From Periplaneta americana (lineage: Eukaryota; Arthropoda; Insecta; Blattodea; Blattidae), in NCBI RefSeq assembly GCF_040183065.1, contig NC_091119.1, positions 190,632,043-190,696,042 on the forward strand: 64,000 bases of DNA, written 5' to 3'. Below are positions 20,568 through 32,253 of the stretch, piece after piece. The notes under the pieces are model-generated. The model saw only the letters and a list, made by a program, of their open reading frames with translations. It searched no databases and was not told where the DNA came from. Within the stretch, counting starts at the first letter, position 1, and each line of letters begins with the position of its first letter. A program made the translations under genes and the position numbers.

Positions 20568-21690
20568 GCTTACTTACTTACTTACAAATGGCTTTTAAGG
20601 AACCCGAAGGTTCATTGCCGCCCTCACATAAGCCCGCCATCGGTCTCTATCCTGTGCAAGATTAATCCAGTCTCTATCATCATATCTCACCTCTCTCAAA
20701 TCCATTTTAATACTATCCTTCCATCTACGTCTCGGCCTCCCCAAAGGTCTTTTTCCCTCCAGTCTCCAACTAACACTCTATATGCATTTCTGGATTCGCC
20801 CATATGTGCTACATACCCTGCCCATCTCAAACGTCTGGATTTAATGTTCCTAATTATGTCAGGTGAAGAATACAATGCATGCAGTTCTGCGTTGTGTAAC
20901 TTTTTCCATTCTCCTGTAACTTCATCCCGCTTAGCCCCAAATATTTTCCTAAGCACCTTATTCTCAAACACCCTTAACCTATGTTCCTCTCTCAGAGTGA
21001 GAATCCAAGTTTCACAACCATACAGAACAACCGGTAATATAACTGTTTTATAAATTCTAACTTTCAGATTTTTTGACAGCAGACTAGACGATAAAAGCTT
21101 CTCAACCGAATAATAACACGCATTTCCCATATTTATTCTGCGTTTAATTTCCTCCCGAGTGTCATTTATATTTGTGACTGTTGCTCCAAGATATTTGAAT
21201 TTTTCCACCCCTTCGAAGGATAAATCTCCAATTTTTATATTTCCATTTCGTAAAATATTCTGGTCACGAGATATAATCATATACTTTGTCTTTTCTGGAT
21301 TTACTTCCAAACCGATCGCTTTACTTGCTTCCAGTAAAATTCCCGTGTCTTCCCTAATCGTTTGTGGATTTTCTCCTTACATATTCACGTCATCCGCATA
21401 GACAAGAAGCTGATGTAACCCGTTCAATTCCAAACCCTGCCTGTTATCCTGAACTTTCCTAATGGCATATTCTAAAGCGAAGTTAAAAAGTAAAGGTGAT
21501 AGTGCATCTCCCTGCTTTAGCCCGCAGTGAATTGGAAAAGCATCAGATAGAAACTGACCTTTACGGACTCTGCTTTATGTTTCTATGAGACACATTTTAA
21601 TTAATCGAACTAGTTTCTTGGGAATACCAAATTCAATAAGAATATCATATAATACTTCCCTCTTAACCGAGTAAAATTGCTACATGCTTA
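20568..21690 (-). pseudogene. LINE family A, 3' half
   Basis: The (AAGT)n tail is at 20568-20585 (read minus). The minus strand encodes, from the 5' side, a truncated RT palm with VYADDVNM followed by a TAA at about 21378, then [76 protein letters not shown] and a C terminus disrupted near 20745. The longest uninterrupted piece is 20696-21310 (204 residues). Endonuclease and N-terminal RT motifs are absent. Part of it is included in the 462-bp duplication. Confidence 0.85.
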
Positions 21691-21926
21691 TTTCCACCAT
21701 TAACACTGTGTATAATTAAACACAAATGCGTATAAAAGACAGGAGAATAAATGCTTTTCACATTCTTTTGACATCATTGTGCAATGTATATTTACTTTCA
21801 GAATGTACATATGTGTGTGTTCCCCCATACTACCGTACTCTATTCTAAATAGCAACGTTGTTACCTCAACACATCTCTACCTTTCGCTGCCTGCAGCGAG
21901 TCAACAACCTACATATAGTACATGCA
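21465..21926. repeat. 462-bp duplicated block, copy 2
   Basis: Partner of 18375-18836. It begins inside the LINE body and ends where copy 1 enters its CATA array; here unrelated sequence follows. Confidence 0.9.
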
Positions 21927-22679
21927 CAGTAAACTTATTGTATCGGGTCCCAAGTCTCGAAGACTGGTGATGATACATGGTTGGTACAACACTAACAAAA
22001 TATAATTAACAAATAAGTATTCACGCAGTCAGTTGTCGGGATTCTGTGAGTCACGTGTCATTTATGTTTTATATATATTAATTTGCTGCCTTTTTTTGCA
22101 TGGAAGAGGTTGTTATTTTGTGTTAACGCTCCCTCTACTCATGGTTATGTTGAAATTCTTTGGTGATGTGTTACATAAATTTCACCGCTGTTGCGTCTGT
22201 CACGGTCTGTATTCGAAGTGAGACAAGCGACAGACTTAGCAAAGGCTACTCTGAGAATTACCTGTCTTCATTATGCATTACATCCGCGGTTATGACTGGC
22301 AGGGAAAACATTTTTTGGACATATTTTTGTCGGCTTCACTGTAGGAGAGAATTTTCCTTGTCTAATTTCCTCGGAATAAATTTGTGACTTAATTAAATTA
22401 TTACAGAAACGGATCTCTCTAACATTTGTAACGCTAAATGAGAGCAAGAGGTGCTTCCAGTCTTCTGGGGACCCAAATTAGAGAACTGAAGCCCGTTAAG
22501 TTGAGATGATGGATACTTAACCTGAATTCTTAAAATCGTGATATTCCAACCTTGGCTTATTAGCCGACATCCCGTCACGTGTGAATTCAGATTACGTAAG
22601 TGTTTTGTAAAATGACGTAGCTGTGGCTCATGTCTGATCAGAATATTTGGTCTCCTGTTTCAGATTTAGTTGTTTTTTT
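21927..22679. other. unassigned spacer
   Basis: No gene or known repeat recognised. Short open frames at 22033-22387 have no family resemblance. Confidence 0.4.
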
Positions 22680-22681
22680 TT

Positions 22682-22712
22682 TAGTTGGGCCTGATGGCCT
22701 TAACTACACCAG
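22682..22712 (+). mobile_element. retroposon 3'-end fragment (GGCCTTA type)
   Basis: GGGCCTGATGGCCTTAACTACACCAG directly precedes AATA repeats, the same module and order as on the minus strand at 1000-1060 and 30878-30940. Confidence 0.55.
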
Positions 22713-22714
22713 AA

Positions 22715-22777
<63 letters not shown>

Positions 22778-23588
22778 GTAAGTAAATAAATAAGTAAGTA
22801 AATAAATAAATAAGTAAATAAATAAATAAGTAAATAAATAAATAAGTAAATAAGTAAATAAATAAATGAGTAAATAAATAAATAAGTAAATAAATAAATA
22901 AGTAAGTAAATAAATAAGTAAGTAAATAAATAAATAAGTAAATAAATAAGTAAATAAATAAATAAGTAAATAAATAAATAAGTAAATAAATAAATAAGTA
23001 AATAGATAAATAGGTAAATAAGTAAATAAATAAATAAATAAGTAAGTAAGTAAATAAATAAATAAGTAAATAAATAAATAAGTAAATAAATAAGTAAATA
23101 AATAAGTAAGTAAATAAATAAATAAGTAAATAAATAAATAAGTAAATAAATAAATAAGTAAATAAATAAATAAGTAAATAAATAAATAAGTAAATAAGTA
23201 ACTAAATAAATAAGTAAATAAGTAAATAAGTAAAAAAATAAATAAGTAAATAAGTAAATAATTAAATAAGTAAATAAATAAATAAGTAAATAAATAAGTA
23301 TATAAATAAATAAGTATGTAAATAAATAAGTATGTAAATAAATAAGTAAATAAATAAATAAATAAGTAAATAAATAAATAAGTAAATAAATAAATAAGTA
23401 AATAAATAAAGAAATAAATAAGTAAATAAGTAAATAAATAAATGAATAAGTAAATAAATAAATAAATAAATGAATAAGTAAGTAAATAAATAAATGAATA
23501 AGTAAGTAAATAAATAAATAAGTAAACAAATAAACAAATAAGTAAATAAATAAGTAAATAAATAAATACATAAATAAATAAACAAATA
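22713..23588. repeat. (AATA/AAGT)n array, 0.9 kb
   Basis: AAATAAATAAGT-type tetranucleotides continue for 876 bases. The first ~60 bases are pure AATA, next to the retroposon end; AAGT variants are then interspersed with an 8-16 base rhythm. Open frames rich in Leu/Phe/Ile/Tyr on the minus strand are artefacts of this repeat. Confidence 0.95.
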
Positions 23589-24099
23589 TCCAAAAAAAAC
23601 TTTGGTCACCAGAATTGGGATATTGTAAGAAAGTGACTGGAAGTCGTTGCCTTACCACAATGAGGCAGAGATAATAATTCACGTGATTGCCGCTTTGAAA
23701 TTATATGTCGAGATTTATGTCGGTTTTCCTGTGCTCCTGAAGTCATACGTATAGAGATATTTCATCTGTATTCTTTCAGTAACACAGTGCGATTCGTAAT
23801 ATCTTGGCCTTGGATTTTAGGTGCTAAAAATCGAGAAATATTTATTTTTAGCTGCTAAAAATCGGGAAAATATGTGTCAAAAAAGGAAAAATATTTAATT
23901 ATTTCGGAATATGTATTAGATAAGTGTTAAAAGTTGTGTAATTTAATTATGTTTAAATTATTTTATGTGCGTATAAACAAAATGCAATAATATTTAAATA
24001 TTTAACACACGAAAGCTATATAATACATATTCCGAAGTGATATAGTGTTAAAAGTTGTGTAATTAAGATATATATTTAATTATGTTTCAATTATTTAAT
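23589..24099. other. A+T-rich spacer with inverted repeat
   Basis: TTCGGAATATGTATTA at about 23910 is matched in inverse by TAATACATATTCCGAAG near 24020, and GTGTTAAAAGTTGTGTAAT occurs twice. Probably a small decayed DNA element. Confidence 0.4.
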
Positions 24100-24200
24100 T
24101 TCCTCCCGAGTATCATTTATATTTGTTACTGTTACTCCCAGGTATTTGAATTTTTCCACCTTTTCTAATTGATAAATTTCCAATTTTTATATTTCCATTG
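24100..24200 (-). pseudogene. LINE family A fragment
   Basis: About 100 bases matching the minus-strand coding segment for [22 protein letters not shown], decayed. It is followed at 24221 by an AAT array. Confidence 0.65.
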
Positions 24201-24220
24201 AACATAATGTAGTAAATCTA

Positions 24221-24281
<61 letters not shown>
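24221..24281. repeat. (AAT)n microsatellite
   Basis: Perfect AAT array. Confidence 0.95.
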
Positions 24282-25490
24282 TAGTTAAACTAAATTACCA
24301 TTTTTGTATAATATACTGTGAAATCTCCTAGTGAACGGAATTGAAAGTTCAGTCCAATAAGAGTAGTGGGTATGGCAGGTGAAATGAATACAAATTCTTA
24401 TTGGTTATCCATTAACGAATACAGTACTGTACTTGCATTTCCTGCCCTTCCCGAGACTTGTGTATGCACTTCTAGTACCACAGTGGGTTTCGACAGTTCC
24501 GTCTCACAAACGACACAATTCTCAATTAGAAAAAGAAGAGTTTATTAATTTAGAATCAGTGATTAAATATGGATGTCCCAATCAATAAAATATTCTGTTT
24601 TCCTTAAACAAAAGTATCACTACAAGACACAGAACCAATTCCCATTCAAATGGCAAACCTATTTCTTAGTGCCCGTATAGGGGCGTGTCTAATTCTCCTA
24701 CGTAAGCAGTCAAACTATAGGATGTCGAACTTGTTTTCTGCCGAACTTAAGAGCTTCTACTGTACGAGTTATCACTTCTTAGCCATCAATGTATCATATA
24801 CTTTTTCTGTATTTGTGTGATGTCGGTATTGTAAGGTGAGTCTGCTTTGAAGGTAGAATTCTTGGCCAGTATTTGACTCACTTTCAACCATATCATACAC
24901 AGTACACTCACCACTGCTGCTTTAGGATTTTAATCTCTTATATTACCCTGTATGACGTCCAGACCTTAAAAAAAAACATGTTCCAGTGTATGTTAAAATG
25001 AAAATGTGTAGTTTTTCTGTTGCTTTCGATTTTTATTTACATTCCCAAATCTCTCAAGGCAGCCGGATGCATATGAAACGTTATTTCTAAAGCTTTTGCC
25101 ATTATAAATATGAGAGACGGACTCGTCTTCGGGATGTTTGCATTGGCCTCTCAAACAAACATTGCACAAATATGGGCCTTGAGGCGCACTAGATCATATC
25201 ATGCTTCGTAATGTATTTACTTTCGAGAGGAATTGCATATCTGAACATTCATAAGCCGTGTGCTGGTATGCACCAGGCCACTGCTCATATTCCCATAAGG
25301 CTCGGTTCCAGTGAGCAATAACTGAAACACTGTTGAGCGAATGCATGTTTACTCTTTTTGCTTACAGTTCCTTACTTCGATCCTGCCGCTCATTGGACCG
25401 CGAAGTAAATATTACAAGCTGCCGAGTTCTCATAGCTCGAAACCATTTTGCTGAATGATTGGACAAGGATCAAGATGGCGATTTGTTGGT
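24282..25490. other. unassigned spacer
   Basis: 1.2 kb with no recognised gene, transposon end or RNA on either strand. Confidence 0.4.
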
Positions 25491-25551
25491 AGTAGTAGTA
25501 GTAATAATAATAATAATAATAACAATAATAATAATAATAATAATAATAATG
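25491..25551. repeat. (AGT)n/(AAT)n microsatellite
   Basis: AGT repeats passing into AAT repeats. Confidence 0.9.
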
Positions 25552-25562
25552 GAAACATCTCT

Positions 25563-27560
25563 ACGATACTTGAATGAATAAATAAATGAATTATGAATGA
25601 ATGCATAACTAAGAATTCAGTGAATGAATTGCGATTGAGGATTGAATTATGAATAAATGGATAAATTAGCGAATTGTGAATGATGAATAAATTATCAATG
25701 AATGAGTGAATTGTGAATAATGTTCAATTTATTAATGAATTAATGAGAGAATTTTAAATGAGACATTAAATTATAAATTAATGACTAATTTGTGAATAAG
25801 GTTTGGATAATGAATGAATGAATAAATGACAATTAAATTGTGAATGAATGAGAAACGAATTGTGAGCCAATTATAAATGAATCCGGATTAAATTGTGAAC
25901 GACTGATAGTTAAATTATTAATTAATGACTGAATTGTGAATCAGTGCGTGAATTGTGATCGAGTGTATGAGTTGTGATCGAGTGTATGAGTTGTGAACGA
26001 GTGCGTGAATTTGAACAAGTGCGTGAATTGTGAACGGATGAGTGATTGTGAACGAATGTGTGAATTGTGAAGGAGTGAGTGAATTGCAAACGAGTGCTTA
26101 ATTGTGAACTAGTGAGTGAATTGTGAACTAGTGAGTGAATTGTGAACGAGTGAGTGAATTGTGAACGAGTGAGTGAATTGTGAACGAGTGCGTGAATTGT
26201 GAACGAGTGCGTGAATTGCAAACGAGTGCTTAATTGTGAACTAGTGAGTGAATTGTGAACGAGTGCTTGAATTATGAACGAATGCTTGAATTGTGAACGG
26301 GTGAGTGATTGTGAACGAATGTGTGAATTGTGAAGGAGTGAGTGAATTGCAAACGAGTGCTTAATTGTGAACTAGTGAGTGAATTGTGAACGAGTGCTTG
26401 AATTATGAACGAATGCTTGAATTGTGAACGAGTGCGTGAATTGTGAACGGGTGAGTGATTGTGAACGAATGTGTGAATTGTGAAGGAGTGAGTGAATTGC
26501 AAACGAGTGCTTAATTGTGAACTAGTGAGTGAATTGTGAACTAGTGAGTGAATTGTGAACTAGTGAGTGAATTGTGAACGAGTGAGTGAATTGTGAACGA
26601 GTGAGTGAATTGTGAACGAGTGCGTGAATTGTGAACGAGTGAGTCAATTGTAAACGACTGCTTATAATGTGAACTAATGAGTGAATTGTGAACGAGAGCT
26701 TAAAATGTGAACGAGTGCGTGAATTTTGGTCTAGTGCGTGAATTTTGAACGAATGAGTGAATTGTAAATGAGTGCTGCAAATATAAACAAGTGAGTGAAT
26801 TGTAAACGAGTGCGTGAATCGTGAACTAGTGCGTGAATTGTGGACGAGTGAGTGAATTGTAAACGAGAACTTAAAATGTGAACGAGTGCGTGAATTTTGG
26901 TCGAGTGCGTGAATAGCGAACGAATGTTGTGAATGGATGAGTTAATTGTAAATGAGGATTCATTGTGATTGAATGAATGATTGAATTGTAAACGAATGAG
27001 AGAATTTTGAATGAATGAGTGAATTGTAAACAATTGAGGATTAAATTGTGAGTGCAATGTGAACGAATATTTTAATTATGGATTAATATTGAATTGTAAA
27101 TCATTGTATAAATTGTGACCCAATGTTGAATTGGAAATGAATGTTGACTTTTGAATGAATGTTGAATTGTGAATGAATGTGTGATTTGAGAATGATAATT
27201 TAATTATGAATGAATGACTGCAGCTAATTGTTGATAAGGATTGAATTATGAATTCATGAGTGAATTGTTAGTAAGAATTGAATTGTATTAAATGTATTCA
27301 TCATCGAAACGTGAACAAGAGTTTAATCCATGATTGAAATAGGAATAATAAGGTCCAGATTACGAATAAATTGTGTGAATTGTGAATGGGGAATTAATTA
27401 TGGATGAAGATATCTGAGAGATTTATAGATAAACAACAAACTAATGAAATTGTAGATGAATGGTTAATGAACTCATTATGTTGGAATAAATTAAGAATGT
27501 AAGTTAAGAATGAATTTTATTGATAATTATGAACGCATAAATGAATTAATTTAAAATAAT
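25563..27560. repeat. degenerate 19-bp minisatellite
   Basis: The core (25920-26900) is built on a 19-bp unit GTGAACGAGTGAGTGAATT with variants at the CGAGTG/CTAGTG and GAGTG/GCGTG positions. Flanks on both sides decay into scattered GAATGAATG and GTGAATTGTGAA words. A longer unit containing GCAAACGAGTGCTTAATTGT recurs near 26089, 26218, 26348 and 26497, showing higher-order structure. Because 19 is not divisible by 3, one strand reads through all three phases and gives repetitive His/Ser/Thr frames that are not genes. Confidence 0.9.
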
Positions 27561-27584
27561 AATGGTAATAACGTAACTACTTAC

Positions 27585-27585
<1 letters not shown>

Positions 27586-27654
<69 letters not shown>
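27586..27654. repeat. (ATT)n microsatellite
   Basis: Perfect ATT array. Confidence 0.95.
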
Positions 27655-27656
<2 letters not shown>

Positions 27657-27699
27657 CGATCATCATCTACAGCGTAACACATAAGTATCTCACAATCAG

Positions 27700-27990
27700 T
27701 TAAGTTCTGCAGATCTTCAACAGCAATCTAAATAAATAAACACAAATGTACAATATTCCCAGGACTTTGGTTGCGTCACATGCTGACACACTTGCGAATG
27801 ATCCCGTACGTGTATTTTTTTGTCTTTCAGTGCACCCATTGAGTGTGAAACTGTTGCGTAGCTTTATAGCGAACTTTTGTTCACATTGGACTTCTGTACA
27901 GAATAATTCACGCGGTAATCTATTCCAGTCTAGGATCAGTGAAGAAATAATGCCGACATCTTCACGCACGGAATGTATCCTCCATGCCAC
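27700..27990 (-). CDS. open frame, possible LINE C-terminal fragment
   Basis: A 96-residue minus-strand frame with LILDWNRLPRELF followed by a basic stretch. The WNRLP motif resembles the C-terminal W-N-x-L-P of non-LTR ORF2 proteins, and the frame runs toward an (AAT)n array on its 3' side, as other retroposon ends here do. The rest of the protein shows no further match that I recognise, and the upstream RT domain is not present. Weak call. Confidence 0.3.
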   Translation of the reverse strand: MAWRIHSVREDVGIISSLILDWNRLPRELFCTEVQCEQKFAIKLRNSFTLNGCTERQKNTRTGSFASVSACDATKVLGILYICVYLFRLLLKICRT

Positions 27991-28118
27991 ATATACGCTT
28001 GTACATTTGCGTAAAAGGATGTTGTAATAAGCAAATGGAGCTAGTTCCTTGCCGGGATATTAAAATTTCTGAGAGCCTTCCTCCAAGTGTGAACTCAAAT
28101 TAGTGTCGTAAGACATGT

Positions 28119-28186
28119 TAATCATGTTTATGTTTTTCTCTTTGCAGGTAAGTGCAGGGAGTTCCAGCTCCAACAGTAGAGTAAGT
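28119..28186 (+). other. candidate recursive splice site / 33-nt microexon
   Basis: A TTAAT-containing branch-point-like stretch at 28117-28122 precedes TTTTTCTCTTTGCAG (ending 28147), which abuts GTAAGT at 28148-28153. A second consensus donor, AGA then GTAAGT, begins at 28181. Either the first AG/GTAAGT is a zero-length ratchet point, the form known from long insect introns and often accompanied by a downstream donor, or 28148-28180 is a microexon. Its 33 bases would encode VSAGSSSSNSR in phase 0 without a stop. There is no other evidence of a host gene nearby, so this rests on splice-signal quality alone. Confidence 0.45.
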
Positions 28187-28439
28187 ACCACTCCGCATGC
28201 AATAGTATCACCTCACAACTTGCGTGCTTAATGCGTCTTTTAAACTTCTTTTTTTTATTGCCGGAGTGTGAGTTTATGTTGTTTTAATGGCAGAAGCTAA
28301 CGTACCGTTCCTGCATGTTTGTTTTACTTAATTACGGTGTTGCCAACAGAGGCTTGAGAGAACCGCTGTAATCCTATCAAACTAATAGCATGTATGGTTA
28401 ACTTCATTTAACTTCGGAAATTATAACCACACACACACG
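28187..28439. other. unassigned spacer
   Basis: No feature recognised. A (CA)n stretch lies at its right end (about 28428-28438). Confidence 0.4.
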
Positions 28440-28711
28440 GTACTTGGTTTTATTTCGTTTCCAGTCTTCAATTTTTTCCTTCTATCTTTCCATGTTTATT
28501 CCTTCTCGTCTTTTTGTCCCTCTTTCTTCCTTTGTTTCATTCTCTTTTTGTTTCCCGCGTTCTGTCTTTCTTGTATTTATTCTTTCATACTCTTTTTTTT
28601 TTCTTCGGTTATGCTCTCACCTATTTTTTCCATTCCTTTTTTCATTTATATTTTCTATACTTTCTATCTTTTCTATTTTTTATGTATAATTTATTTATTA
28701 ATATTTTAAAT
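28440..28711. repeat. polypyrimidine-rich tract
   Basis: About 250 bases overwhelmingly T and C on the plus strand without a fixed period, leading into the CATT/CACT array. Confidence 0.8.
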
Positions 28712-29596
28712 TTCATTCACTCACTCACTCACTCATTCACTCACTCCGTCACTCATTCATTCACTCACTCACTCATTCGTTCACTCACTCATTCATTCAC
28801 TCACTCACTCATTCGTTCACTCACTCACTCATTCATTCACTCACTCATTCACTCACTCACTCATTCATTCACTCACTCACTCATTCACTCACTCATTCAT
28901 TCACTGACGCACTCATTCACTCACTAATTCATTCACTCACTCATTCATTCACTCATTCACTCACTCATTCATTCACTCATTCACTCATTCATTCATTCAC
29001 TCACTCACTCATTCATTCACTCATTCATTCACTCATTCACTCACTCATTCATTCACTCACTCACTCATTCACTCACTCATTCATTCAGTCACTCACTCAT
29101 TCATTCACTCACTCATTCACTCACTCATTCATTCACTCACTCACTCATTCACTCACTCATTCATTTACTCATTCATTCATTCATTCACTCACTCATTCAC
29201 TCACTCACTCATTCATTCACTCACTCATTCACTCACTCATTCATTCACTCATTCATTCACTCACTCACTAATTCATTCACTCACTCATTCACTCACTCAC
29301 TCATTCAATCACTCATTCATTCATTCACTCATTCATTCACTCACTCACTCACTCATTCATTCACTCATTCATTCACTCACTCACTCATTCATTCACTCAC
29401 TCATTCATTCACTCACTCATTCATTCATTCACTCATTCATTCACTCACTCATTCATTCACTCACTCACTCATTCATTCACTCATTCTTTCATTCACTCAT
29501 TCATTCACTCAATCACTCCATTCATTCACTCATTGACTCATTCATTCATTCATTCATTCATTCATTCATTCATTCATTCATTCATTCATTCATTTA
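28712..29596. repeat. (CATT/CACT)n array, 0.9 kb
   Basis: Tetranucleotides CATT and CACT alternate in an irregular higher-order pattern, with occasional CGTT, AATT and CTTT variants; the last ~70 bases are pure CATT. Confidence 0.95.
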
Positions 29597-29996
29597 ATAT
29601 CATACATAAAAACGATACATGAAGATACCTCGAAAGAGCAAAGTTCGTATTCTGGGACAGTTCTTTTTGATAAAAAAAAGGCTTGAAAATGACATACAAT
29701 TTTACATGAATCTGAATTAAAATTTCAGATTCTGATACCAGATTATCACACAGATTATACATAATTTACAAAAATAAAAGTCTCTGTTGTTTCTAAAATA
29801 AAATTTAAAATTCTTATACTAGGATCACATTCTTAAGAAGAGTAGATAGACAGAAAATTACATAAATCACAAATATGCATACTTTTACACTAACATTTAA
29901 CACCACAATAATATACTTAAGAAGTAGGCTACATAAATATGATAATGATAATAAAGTTAATAACAATAATACTAGTAATAACTGGATTAATAATAC
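29597..29996. other. unassigned A+T-rich spacer
   Basis: No feature recognised. Confidence 0.4.
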
Positions 29997-30688
29997 TTAC
30001 TTACTTACTTACTTACTGGCTTTTAAGGACCCCGGAGGTTCATTGCCACCCTCACATAAGCCCGCCATTGGTCCCTATCCTGAGCAAGATTAATCCAGTC
30101 TCTATCATCTTATCCCACCTCCGTCAAATCCATTTTAATATTATCATCCCATCTACGTCTCGGCCTCCCCAAAGGTCTTTTACCCTCCGGCCTCCCAACA
30201 AACACTCTATATGCATTTCTGGATTCGCCCATACGTGCTACATGCCCTGCCCATTTCAAACGTCTTGATTTAATGTTCCTAATTATGTCAGGTGAAGAAT
30301 ACAATGCGTGCAGTTCTGTGTTGCGTAACTTTCTCCATTCTCTTGTAACTTCATCCCTCTTAGCCCCAAATATTTTCCTAAGCAACTTATTCTCAAACAC
30401 CCTTAACCTATGTTCCTCTCTCAAAGTGAGAGTCCAAGTTTCACAACCATATAGAACAACTGGTAATATAACTGTTTTATAAATTATTCTAACCTTAAGA
30501 TTTTTTGACAACAGACTGGATGATAAAATCTTCTCAACCGAATAATAACAGGCATTTCCCATATTTATTCTGTGTTTAATTTCCTTCCGAGTATCATGTT
30601 TTTTTTTTTTGTTACCGTTGCTCCCAGGTGTTTGAATTTTTCCACCACTTCAAAGCATAAATTTCCAATTTTTATATTTCCATTTGAT
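29997..30688 (-). pseudogene. LINE family A, 3' end
   Basis: The (AAGT)n tail is at 29997-30017 read on the minus strand. The minus strand encodes a 150-residue frame (30110-30562) with [61 protein letters not shown] and RRRWDDNIKMDLTEVG. The upstream KFKHLGATVT segment is out of frame, and an extra base pair of codons at about 30485 (a duplicated ATT) adds one residue. 5' truncated within the RT-to-C-terminal linker. Confidence 0.85.
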
Positions 30689-30702
30689 GGATTAATAATA
30701 CT

Positions 30703-30706
30703 GATG

Positions 30707-30763
<57 letters not shown>

Positions 30764-30771
30764 GTAATAAT
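30703..30771. repeat. (AAT)n microsatellite
   Basis: AAT array, then ATTTACTT-type and (ATTA)/(CATT) runs to about 30872. Confidence 0.95.
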
Positions 30772-30877
30772 AATATTTATTCATTTACGTAGGTCTACTT
30801 ATTTACTTATTTATTTACTTATTTACTTTCTTATTAATTAATTAATTAATTCATTCATTCATTCATTCATTTATATT

Positions 30878-31110
30878 GGCAGAGTTAAGGCCATAGGGCC
30901 TTCTAATACACTGTACCAGGTCACAAAGGCATCGATATCACTAGCGAATTTCTTGAAACTCTCTGCAATAAATTCAGATGAGCATTATCCGGGCGTTATT
31001 TTCTCTTTTCCCTGTAAGTTAATAATAATAGTTATATTTTCCCTGGCAGAGTTAAGGTCAACAAGCCTTCCCTTCCACTCAACCAGGATCAAAGCAGATT
31101 CAGACCACTC
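30878..31110 (-). mobile_element. two retroposon 3'-end fragments (GGCCTTA type)
   Basis: TTGGCAGAGTTAAGGCCATAGGGCC at 30878 and CTGGCAGAGTTAAGGTCAACAAGCC at 31045 are the same minus-strand module as at 1000-1060, each preceded (on plus) by A/T microsatellite. Confidence 0.55.
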
Positions 31111-31255
31111 CTGTTAAAGGTTAAAGAGTTAAATATGAAAATAATGAAGGTGAAGGACAAAACTGTAATAGTTTAGTTGATATGGCAAGGTGTGGATTTT
31201 GTGTTAAGCATTAAGTTTTGTTACTAAATTAAGTAGGTATTTATTAATAGTACAT

Positions 31256-31876
31256 TATGCAACGAGCCTATAATGGTAGTAATTAAGACGCGAGTATGTT
31301 GGTTTATGAAACGAGCGCAAGCGAGTTTCATAATTTTCATACGATCGTCTTAATTACCATTATAGGCAAGTTTCATACGACTTTTTATTCTCGACCATAT
31401 TTCTAACTTGAAATTATTCATAAGTATTCATGTTATGGTTATCTAAGTGAGGAGCGGAACTGACCTTCTAAATTGAGAGATGTGCACAGACGCGAAAGTA
31501 TTGATTTTTTTCCGAGGGACGAATGTCATTGACCTTTATATAATCTAGAGAATAACATGAACATTAATCTTGATATAACCTGGAAATTGATTTAGAATTG
31601 AAAATCGAGATGACAAATTGAATTTATTTGAATATTATTTGCAATTAACGCTAATTATTATAGTAACAGAACATAACCTTCTGCGACAGTATTGGATTTC
31701 CAGCCTCCGTGACGTTTCGCTAGTTGTCTTTCGATTGCATATCCGAGAATAATCGATACTTGCGGTTTTATAATGGTACAATGGTGATTTCTCATTGGTT
31801 GAACAACTGAACTATAATGAATAGGTGCACTTTAATGAGGTGTATAATTACTACATTTCGGCATGTTCGAGCATAA
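31256..31876. repeat. interspersed repeat with palindromic module, copy 2 (inverted)
   Basis: The inverse complement of 7735-8331, with indels. The palindromic module is at about 31266-31364 and the TTCGAGCATAA terminus at about 31866-31876. Confidence 0.65.
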
Positions 31877-31887
31877 AATATAAATAG

Positions 31888-32055
31888 AGGAGGCTGAGAC
31901 ATAGATGAGAGGATAATATAAAAATGGATTTGAGGGAGGTAGAATATGATGGTAGAGACTGGATTGATCTTGCTCAGGATAGAGACCGATAGCAGGCTTA
32001 TGTGAGAGTGGCAATGAGCCTCCGGGTTCCTGAAGAGCCATTTGTAAGTAATTAA
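31888..32055 (+). pseudogene. LINE family A, 3'-terminal fragment
   Basis: Encodes the last ~40 codons of family [29 protein letters not shown], interrupted by a TAG at about 31988, then the 3' end GAGCCATTTGTAAGTAATTAATT. It has a shortened AAGT tail. Confidence 0.75.
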
Positions 32056-32253
32056 TTAAGAATGGAATAGATATAGACGGAAATAACTACAATAATTATT
32101 ATGTAAAGTCCTGGGGGTACCGAATGCTGAAAGGTAGGATTGGAGATAGTTCATTATTACAATACTATACAATTTGTCCTACTTTTCGACCATTCTTTTT
32201 ATCTTCTTTTTTTTTTTTCTCTCGTACCAAGTACACTACATTTTGGTCTATAC

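Noticed and set aside
22681..23682. 333-residue minus-strand open frame rich in Leu/Phe/Ile/Tyr that looks like a membrane protein
   Set aside because: It is entirely the AATA/AAGT array read on the minus strand; both alternative frames are equally open.
25920..26700. CRISPR-like array (short repeats at regular spacing)
   Set aside because: Repeats are tandem with no unique spacers, and the sequence is eukaryotic.
25922..27057. His/Ser/Thr-repeat open frames on the minus strand
   Set aside because: A 19-bp unit cycles through three phases, so open frames arise in all phases wherever the unit lacks stops.
28514..28927. 137-residue hydrophobic then Ser/His-rich frame
   Set aside because: The first half is a polypyrimidine tract (Phe/Leu/Ser codons), the second the CATT/CACT array.
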